Below, one piece after another: positions 1 through 4,787 of a stretch of DNA of 6,372 nt. Below the pieces are notes generated by a model. That model had not been told where the DNA came from and searched no databases. It was given only the letters and a program-made list of their open reading frames with translations. Where the stretch lies: positions 1 through 6,372 of the forward strand of contig CAMDBK010000185.1 of assembly GCA_945889235.1 (NCBI GenBank), written 5' to 3'. The stretch is from Chitinophaga pinensis. GTDB taxonomy: Bacteria; Bacteroidota; Bacteroidia; SXHM01. The translations under genes were made by a program, and so were the position numbers. Positions within the stretch are counted from its first letter, which is position 1, and every line of letters starts with the position of its first letter.

Positions 1-178
1 AATAGTGATTTTGTTTACAAAAATCACAACATTAATAAGCTGTAAAATTGATTAGCAACCCTTTATTTCAACAGTAGAGAGTCAATAAATAAAAAGGTCG
101 GAAGAAAAATCTTCCGACCATGACTGGCTGTTTCCTCGTTCTTTGAAATAAAAAAAACAGTACTTAACCCAATCAAAA
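1..178. other. Non-coding region left of the tandem array
   Basis: I see no convincing gene here. An imperfect inverted repeat (GTGATTTT at 5-12 with AAAATCAC at 20-27) sits at the extreme left but lacks a T-tract, so I do not call it a terminator. A much stronger hairpin at 96-119 is listed separately. A GTTCTTTGAAAT string at 138-149 resembles the boxA-like antitermination sequences found in transcribed leaders of Bacteroidota, but one short match is weak evidence. The region is AT-rich and runs directly into the first repeat unit at 179. Confidence 0.5.
91..119 (-). terminator. Strong hairpin, probable intrinsic terminator read leftward
   Basis: GGTCGGAAGA (96-105) and TCTTCCGACC (110-119) form a perfect 10-bp stem around an AAAA loop. 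An AAAAA run at 91-95 lies directly left of the stem and becomes a U-tract only in a minus-strand transcript. The plus-strand side (ATGACTGG) has no T-run, so termination of rightward transcription is less likely. No convincing minus-strand gene lies to its right, so what it terminates is unclear. It may be part of a transcript crossing the tandem array, or a relic. Confidence 0.55.
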
Positions 179-618
179 ACCGATTTCATCAAATCAATAA
201 CACATACGATGTAGTTTATAATCTAAACGATATAATCAACAACGGATTTAATCAAGTCAATCACGCACACGATAGAAATTTTTGTTGACACGATACAATA
301 AGAAACCACCTTATCAAATCAATCAGGCACACGATGAAAATTTTTAACTATGCGGTCAAATCTCAAACTGATTTTATCAAATTAATTTGGCTCTCGATAG
401 AATTTATCAGTGATGCGATAAAAACTTTAACCGATTTCATCAAATCAATCATGCACCCGATAGAATTTTTCAGTGATGCGATAAAATCAGAAACAGATTT
501 CATCAAATCAATTCCGTTTACGATACAAACAGGAAGCAACACGATGAAATCAAAATCAACTTCAATCAAATCAATCACGCACACGATAGAATTTATCAGC
601 CATGCGATAAAATCAATA
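179..618. repeat. Tandem array: seven ~63-bp units, each made of three 21-bp sub-units
   Basis: Units start at 179, 242, 304, 367, 430, 493 and 556. All are 63 bp except the second, which is 62 bp. Landmarks keep fixed offsets in each unit: an ATC/ATCAA motif near offset 9 and CGAT motifs near offsets 28 and 49. Within a unit the three 21-bp thirds share a core of the form AT(C/A)(A/G)AAT(C/T) at the same offset, giving about 21 phased cores over 440 bp. The rightmost five units are in one open frame (334-621), where they translate as heptads such as TDFIKSI and SDAIKSE. The two left units are broken in that frame by stop codons and a 1-bp deletion. Because 63 is a multiple of three, the minus strand is open too (641-363), so the open frame may be a by-product of the repeat length. 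I treat the array as a DNA repeat rather than a gene. Its function is unknown. Confidence 0.85.
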
Positions 619-635
619 TAAAAGTATTCATTTAC

Positions 636-675
636 AATCACTTATAACATACAACCTCTAACTAATCACTTATAA
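636..675 (+). repeat. 12-bp direct repeat just before the fibronectin-type gene
   Basis: AATCACTTATAA occurs at 636-647 and again at 664-675, with starts 28 bp apart. The second copy ends 2 bp before the ATG at 678. The sequence is close to the TCAATCAC motif of the array, so these may be decayed array remnants. They could also be protein-binding sites or part of the translation start region of the next gene. No TAnnTTTG promoter element is visible between 619 and 677. Confidence 0.5.
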
Positions 676-677
676 TC

Positions 678-1391
678 ATGGTAAAAATACGTTGCAGAAT
701 GAACTATCACTCACTAACAGGCTCTAACCTTACTACATTTTCAGTAGGTGTTGTTAATGGTGTTTACGGACATCCAACAACTTTTCCTGCCCCCACCATT
801 ACACAGCTTGCTATTGAGGCGTTGATAGATGCCTTTGTTACTGAAAACGCAGCGTATGAAGGACATACAGCTACCAAGGCTGAGATGGAAGATAAAAAAG
901 CAGAATTGATGGCAGGGCTTGACACAGAAGCTGCTTATGTAAATACTATTACTACTACTGACCCTACTATTATTGAGTTAGCAGGTTTTATAGCTACCAA
1001 AGGAAATGGAACAAAAAAGAACAAACCTGGTCAGGTAACCGGTATAACACTTGACCGCGGTATTTCACGCGAACTTATTTCGGAATGTCCGGTAACTGAA
1101 AATGCTGAGGGGTATGGTGCGCTGTTAGTGGCTAACAATCCGTTGCCACCCAATATTGTTATAACCGATGGCGGACAAATACTAATTGAAGATGATGGCA
1201 TGCCCGGTCCATCGCCCGGTGCTGTTCCACTTCCGGGAAGTATCAATGTTATACTTGACCTTACCAAAGGCCGCAAAAAAACATTCAGCAACTTACAAAT
1301 AGGCACTACTTATTATGTGTACTATTGGGCAATGAATTCAGCAGGCGTAAGTGTATTAAGTGATGGGGTGAGTAGGAGTGTGATTGAGTAG
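678..1391 (+). CDS. Fibronectin type III-like domain protein of unknown function
   Basis: This 237-aa protein resembles a family of roughly 200-240-aa Bacteroidota proteins usually annotated only as fibronectin type III domain-containing. The N-terminal half (about 36-120) is mostly helical: a proline-rich FPAP entry at 36-39, charged helices, then the AAYVNTI and IIELAGF motifs (85-104), matching the YVN and SGF positions I recall for the family. The C-terminal segment (about 190-237) fits the last strands of a fibronectin type III fold: LTKG, then TTYYVYYWAMNSAGVSVLSDG (210-230) with the usual Tyr, Ala and NSAG-S pattern. The middle (155-188) is rich in proline, glycine and acidic residues and may be a linker. 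There is no signal peptide or membrane segment. The ATG at 678 is taken as start; the one at 699 (residue 8) is an alternative. There is no Shine-Dalgarno sequence. The gene stands alone between the repeat array and the exporter genes. A binding or structural role is plausible, but no function can be assigned. Confidence 0.8.
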   Translation: MVKIRCRMNYHSLTGSNLTTFSVGVVNGVYGHPTTFPAPTITQLAIEALIDAFVTENAAYEGHTATKAEMEDKKAELMAGLDTEAAYVNTITTTDPTIIELAGFIATKGNGTKKNKPGQVTGITLDRGISRELISECPVTENAEGYGALLVANNPLPPNIVITDGGQILIEDDGMPGPSPGAVPLPGSINVILDLTKGRKKTFSNLQIGTTYYVYYWAMNSAGVSVLSDGVSRSVIE

Positions 1392-1456
1392 AAAAGAGCT
1401 GTTTTCGAGTCGTATCAATAATTTATACCTCCTGAATTACAATCAGTTAAGAAGCG
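1392..1456. other. Short intergenic stretch before the regulator promoter
   Basis: These 65 bases separate the fibronectin-type gene from the palindrome and promoter of the exporter module. I see no strong terminator hairpin of its own here. The palindrome at 1459-1486 may double as a terminator for the upstream gene, because a T-rich stretch (TTTCCTTTTT, 1491-1500) lies 4 bases beyond it. Confidence 0.4.
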
Positions 1457-1458
1457 AT

Positions 1459-1486
1459 GGAAACGATTTTACACAAAATCGTTTCC
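1459..1486. promoter_or_regulatory. Perfect 28-bp palindrome, probable operator of the TetR-type regulator
   Basis: GGAAACGATTTT (1459-1470) and AAAATCGTTTCC (1475-1486) are perfect inverted copies around ACAC. The palindrome ends 17 bp before the TAnnTTTG element and covers the expected -33 region, so a bound protein would block RNA polymerase. TetR-family repressors bind palindromes of about 15-30 bp next to their own gene, so autoregulation is the simplest reading. The alternative is a hairpin terminator for the upstream gene, although the T-rich tract does not follow immediately. Operator function is inferred. Confidence 0.6.
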
Positions 1487-1511
1487 GCAGTTTCCTTTTT
1501 ATATACTTTTG
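1482..1511 (+). promoter_or_regulatory. Bacteroidota-type promoter for the regulator/exporter genes
   Basis: TACTTTTG at 1504-1511 matches the -7 consensus TAnnTTTG of the Bacteroidota primary sigma factor. A TTTC at 1482-1485 is a weak partner for the -33 TTTG element, spaced 18 bp away. Transcription would start a few bases beyond 1511, only just before the ATG at 1520, so the mRNA leader would be very short or absent. This supports 1520 as the start of the regulator gene. Confidence 0.6.
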
Positions 1512-1519
1512 GCCCCGCA

Positions 1520-2149
1520 ATGGAGCAAAAAGAACTACAATTACTGGAACAGGTTGACAAATTATTTATGCGTTGCGGCATAAAAAGCCTCACCATGGAC
1601 GATATTGCCCGTGAATTGGGGATCTCCAAAAAAACCCTTTACCTCCATTGCAGCGATAAAGAAGACCTGCTCATAAAGTCCTTTGCTCATCACTTTCAAT
1701 GCGAAGAACAATTTCAAAATGGTATTGTAGGCAAAAATCTGAATGCCATTGACGAGATATTTGAAGTAAGCAAGCACGTGAGTGAAATGTTGAAAACCAT
1801 TCATCCTTCCATCCACTACGATTTACGCAAATACTATCCCGAAGCCTGGAAAATTTTTTCGGAATACCGCAAAAACTTTATGCTCAAATGCGTTTCCGAC
1901 AACATGGAAAAAGGCAAACAGGAAGGGCTTTACCGTGCTAATCTTAATATTCCCATCGTAGCCCGCATCCACATTTCACGCGTTGATGTGGTATTTGACG
2001 GTGAACTTTTTCCGGCAAGCCAGTTCAATTTTGCCGAAGTATTTTTTGAAATGATACGTTACCACATCCGCGGAATAGCAAGCCCCAAAGGCATTGACTA
2101 TTTCATGGATAAAATAAAAACCATTGACCCACAAAACCCGAAAATATAA
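1520..2149 (+). CDS. TetR/AcrR-family transcriptional regulator
   Basis: This 209-aa protein has the usual TetR-family length and layout. The N-terminal DNA-binding domain (about 3-55) contains the helix-turn-helix LTMDDIARELGISKKTLYLH (24-43) followed by SDKEDLL, the family's most conserved stretch. The remainder is an all-helical ligand-binding and dimerisation domain with little sequence conservation. The frame is open upstream to an ATG at 1457, but that start would put 21 extra residues (a translation of the palindrome and promoter) on the protein and would begin before the TAnnTTTG element. The ATG at 1520 gives a normal TetR N-terminus. The TolC-type gene begins 1 bp after the stop, indicating co-transcription. 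It probably represses its own operon through the palindrome at 1459-1486 and is released by a substrate of the pump. The ligand is not predictable. Confidence 0.9.
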   Translation: MEQKELQLLEQVDKLFMRCGIKSLTMDDIARELGISKKTLYLHCSDKEDLLIKSFAHHFQCEEQFQNGIVGKNLNAIDEIFEVSKHVSEMLKTIHPSIHYDLRKYYPEAWKIFSEYRKNFMLKCVSDNMEKGKQEGLYRANLNIPIVARIHISRVDVVFDGELFPASQFNFAEVFFEMIRYHIRGIASPKGIDYFMDKIKTIDPQNPKI

Positions 2150-2150
2150 T

Positions 2151-3527
2151 ATGAGCCGCATATCAAAAACAGTAATCACAGCGCTGGCAATAGTTATTGC
2201 AGCATCAGGTGCTTACGCTCAGAACGCTACCTCACAGGCTTTTTCAGTAAAGCAGGCGCAAGACTTTGCCCTTGAAAATGCTTTTAGTGCAAAGTCGTAT
2301 GCCCTTGGTGTTGACCAGGCAAGAACAGTTGTTAATGAAGCCATTTCAATGGGGCTTTTGCAGGTAAATGGTTCAGCCGATTTCCAGAATTTTATGGTAA
2401 TACCAACCACGGTACTTCCAAACTTTGTCGGTCAGGCTATTTCTGCCCAAATACCAAACGTACCGCCCGGTCCGGAATATATTCAGGCGCAATTCGGAAC
2501 TAAATACAACTTTTCTGTAGGTGCTAATGCCCGTCAGCAACTATTTGACCCCACCTGGATTATTGGTGTGCAGGGTGCAAAGATGTATCTTGAAAAAATC
2601 AGGAACATGGACAAGAAGAATGATCAGGATGTAGCCGGTCAGATTGAACAGGCTTATTATACCGTTCTTGTTTCGCAGCGCAGTAAAGAGTTGATTGAAA
2701 AAAACCTGGCTAACCTTGAAAAAACACTTGCCGAAACAACAGAATATTACAAAAACGGTTTTGTTGAAGAATCATCTGTTGACCAACTTTCACTGATAGT
2801 TTCAAACTTAAAAACCTCACAAGACAAAGCAGCAAGACAAACCGAAATTGTAAAGAACCTGTTGAAATTTCAGATGGGTTATGATATGGATAAAGAGATT
2901 GAGCTGACCGAAAATTTAGAATCATTATGGCTTGTAAATAATCACGAAGCACTTATGACCAGTAAATTAGATGTTACCAAAAATGTAAATTATTATATCG
3001 CTGATTTGGAAATAACATTGCGTGGCTATCAGGTAAAACTTGAAAAAGCAAAATACCTTCCAACGCTTGGCGCATTTGTCAATTATTCAGTTAGCGCTCA
3101 ACGCAACGAGTTTAATTTCTTTGCACAAAAGCCCTGGTTTAATATGGCTGTCTGGGGCATAAATTTAAGGATGCCCATCTTCGATAGTTTTATGAAAGCC
3201 GCCACCACCAAACGTGCAAAACTTGAAGTACAGCGTGTAACGGATATGAAAACCTTTACCGAGCAACAACTTAAATTACAGGAAACAAGTGCACGCTCCA
3301 ACTACATCAGTGCATTTGAACAGTTGAGAGCCGAAGAAGCCAACATAAAACTGGCTGAAAGTATCCGCAACAAAACAATTATAAAATTTAATGAAGGCGT
3401 TGCCAACAGCACTGAGCTCACACAAACCGAAACACAATTACTCAATACTCAGGGTGCTTATATCGGCAGCCTGTTTCAACTTTTAAATGCAAAAGCTGAA
3501 CTTAGCAAAGTTTTGGTAACCTATTAA
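2151..3527 (+). CDS. TolC-family outer-membrane channel protein
   Basis: This 458-aa protein would form the trimeric outer-membrane channel through which the exporter releases its substrate. Residues 1-24 are a signal peptide: basic start MSRISK, hydrophobic core, and AYAQ before the likely cleavage site. Two structural repeats of the outer-membrane efflux family can be seen. The first is roughly 30-250, with the helix region YYKNGFVEESSVDQLSL (199-215). The second is roughly 285-458, with KFNEGVANSTELTQTETQLL (412-431) and a C-terminal LLNAKAELSKVL. Strand-like pieces PTLGAFVNYS (304-313) and WGINLRMPIFDS (335-346) precede the second long helix pair, as in TolC relatives. An upstream TTG at 2124 is in frame but would overlap the regulator gene and put nine polar residues before the signal peptide, so the ATG at 2151 is preferred. 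Length and layout are normal; the gene appears intact. Confidence 0.92.
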   Translation: MSRISKTVITALAIVIAASGAYAQNATSQAFSVKQAQDFALENAFSAKSYALGVDQARTVVNEAISMGLLQVNGSADFQNFMVIPTTVLPNFVGQAISAQIPNVPPGPEYIQAQFGTKYNFSVGANARQQLFDPTWIIGVQGAKMYLEKIRNMDKKNDQDVAGQIEQAYYTVLVSQRSKELIEKNLANLEKTLAETTEYYKNGFVEESSVDQLSLIVSNLKTSQDKAARQTEIVKNLLKFQMGYDMDKEIELTENLESLWLVNNHEALMTSKLDVTKNVNYYIADLEITLRGYQVKLEKAKYLPTLGAFVNYSVSAQRNEFNFFAQKPWFNMAVWGINLRMPIFDSFMKAATTKRAKLEVQRVTDMKTFTEQQLKLQETSARSNYISAFEQLRAEEANIKLAESIRNKTIIKFNEGVANSTELTQTETQLLNTQGAYIGSLFQLLNAKAELSKVLVTY

Positions 3528-3575
3528 GAAAAAAATAAACAGTAGACAATAAACATGAACTATTAATCAAAAAAT

Positions 3576-4688
3576 ATGAAACACTTATTCATTCCTGCTT
3601 TTGTAATCATTATCGCAGCCTGCAGTCAACCAAAGTCAGGTGATAAAAAAGCACAACTTGATTCGCTGAAAAAAGAATACACAGCGCTCACAGAAAAAAT
3701 AAAAACACTGGAAGCAGAAATTGCTTTAACGGATACCACTTCGGTTGAAAAAATTATTCCCGTGGCTGTTACTGAAGCTAAAACACAGGCGTTTGTTCAC
3801 TTTCTGGATATACAGGGAAAAGTAGATGCCGGTGAAAATATTACCATCAGTCCTAAAATGCCCGGAACAATTACCAAGGTAAATGTAGAAGCCGGTGATG
3901 ATGTAAAAGTTGGTCAGATAGTAGGTGAAACTGATAATGCAGCATTACTTCAGGGACGCGAAGAATTGAAAACAGGATTAGATTTTGCAACTAATGTTTA
4001 CAACAAACAAAAGAATTTGTGGGACCAGAAAATTGGTTCTGAATTACAATTCCTCACAGCAAAAAACACAAAAGAAAGTCTGGAAAGAAAACTCGCAACA
4101 TTGAATGAACAGATTGAAATGACCTATCTCAAATCACCCATCAACGGTACTGTTGATGAAGTTTATTTCAAACTCGGACAAACCGTTTCTCCCGGATTTC
4201 CTGCTGTAAGAATTGTAAACACCTCTTCATTAAAAGCAAAAGCTGAAGTAGCAGAAGGCTTTGCAGCAAAAGTGAAAAAAGGTAACGAGGTGGAAATACA
4301 TTTCCCTGATTTGCAGAAAGACATTACATCAAAACTTACGTTTGTAGGCAAAGCAATTAATACCAACACCCGCACGTTTACGGTTTCTGCTGATTTGCCT
4401 TCACAGGAAGAGTTTCATCCCAACATGGTGGCAGTTTTAAAGGTGGTGGATTTCAAAACCGATTCTGCTTTTGTTGTTCCGCTTAATATTATTCAAAACT
4501 CTGAAGAAGGCACCTACATTATGGTTGCAGCAGACGAGAACGGAAAAACTGTGGCACGGAAAAAAATAATTAATGTAGGACACACCTATCGCGGACAAGC
4601 CGAAATTATTTCAGGAGTTTCTGTTGGCGATAAAATTATCACTACAGGATTTCAAGGGTTGAATAATGGAGAACAGATTAGTTTTTAA
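3576..4688 (+). CDS. RND efflux periplasmic adaptor (membrane fusion protein), lipoprotein
   Basis: This 370-aa protein would link the inner-membrane pump to the TolC-type channel. The N-terminus is a lipoprotein signal with lipobox IAAC (13-16), so Cys16 is the likely lipid-modified residue and the mature protein is membrane-anchored in the periplasm. A leucine-rich coiled coil (about 26-51) follows directly. The half-barrel motif PKMPGTITKVNVEAGDDVKV (93-112) and its partner SPINGTVDEVYFKLGQTVSP (187-206) form the lipoyl/barrel-sandwich domain. Between them lies an alpha-helical hairpin (about 122-183) expected to contact the channel. A beta-barrel domain (about 216-292) and a membrane-proximal domain (about 298-370, ending VGDKIITTGFQGLNNGEQISF) complete the HlyD/AcrA-type order. 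The gene starts 48 bp after the channel gene with no visible terminator between. The extra N-terminal coiled coil before the first barrel strand is common in Bacteroidota adaptors, as far as I recall. Confidence 0.93.
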   Translation: MKHLFIPAFVIIIAACSQPKSGDKKAQLDSLKKEYTALTEKIKTLEAEIALTDTTSVEKIIPVAVTEAKTQAFVHFLDIQGKVDAGENITISPKMPGTITKVNVEAGDDVKVGQIVGETDNAALLQGREELKTGLDFATNVYNKQKNLWDQKIGSELQFLTAKNTKESLERKLATLNEQIEMTYLKSPINGTVDEVYFKLGQTVSPGFPAVRIVNTSSLKAKAEVAEGFAAKVKKGNEVEIHFPDLQKDITSKLTFVGKAINTNTRTFTVSADLPSQEEFHPNMVAVLKVVDFKTDSAFVVPLNIIQNSEEGTYIMVAADENGKTVARKKIINVGHTYRGQAEIISGVSVGDKIITTGFQGLNNGEQISF

Positions 4689-4700
4689 GAAAAAGAACAG

Positions 4701-4763
4701 CGTCACCCTGAACTTGTTTCAGGGTCTTGTAAAATAAGATGCTGAAACAAGTTCAGCATGACG
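4701..4763. repeat. REP-like double-hairpin element between adaptor and pump genes
   Basis: Two 28-bp arms (4701-4728 and 4736-4763) are inverted copies around a 7-bp spacer, differing at four positions. Each arm is itself a hairpin: CCCTGAA-CTTGT-TTCAGGG (4706-4724) and TGCTGAA-ACAAG-TTCAGCA (4740-4758), each with a 7-bp stem and 5-base loop. The four differences are two compensatory pairs that keep both small stems perfect. The loops CTTGT and ACAAG are complementary. Similar CTGAAACAAGTTCAG-type palindromes are, to my knowledge, dispersed in many bacterial genomes. Lying inside an operon, it could affect mRNA stability or the amount of pump relative to adaptor. There is no T-tract, so a full terminator is unlikely. 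Confidence 0.8.
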
Positions 4764-4787
4764 GATGACAAATAAAACGCATTATCT

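Noticed and set aside
5..27. Inverted repeat as a terminator or operator
   Set aside because: It is AT-rich and imperfect, without a T-tract or adjacent gene start in view, so there is too little to assign a role.
179..618. CRISPR array
   Set aside because: There are no constant repeats separated by unrelated spacers. The whole unit is repeated and drifts evenly, and no cas genes are present.
334..621. 95-aa plus-strand open frame as a protein-coding gene
   Set aside because: It consists almost wholly of translated tandem repeat units, begins inside a unit, has no promoter or ribosome site, and the reverse strand is equally open. It is kept only as a finding.
363..641. 92-aa minus-strand open frame across the array
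   Set aside because: Same reason: open because the repeat period is a multiple of three. Only a weak -7-like match (TACTTTTA) is seen upstream on that strand.
1031..1306. Minus-strand open frame inside the fibronectin-type gene
   Set aside because: It is a shadow of the plus-strand gene, with no family resemblance or promoter.
2124..2150. Upstream TTG start for the TolC-type gene
   Set aside because: It would overlap the regulator's last codons and put nine polar residues before an otherwise normal signal peptide. The ATG at 2151 fits better.
4163..4375. Minus-strand open frames within the adaptor and pump genes (also 5026-5223, 5228-5419, 5397-5633, 5798-6067, 6068-6250)
   Set aside because: All lie opposite well-supported plus-strand coding sequence and have low-complexity, non-family-like translations.
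4701..4763. Intrinsic terminator ending the operon after the adaptor gene
   Set aside because: There is no T-tract on either side of the hairpins, and the pump gene that functionally completes the system follows immediately.
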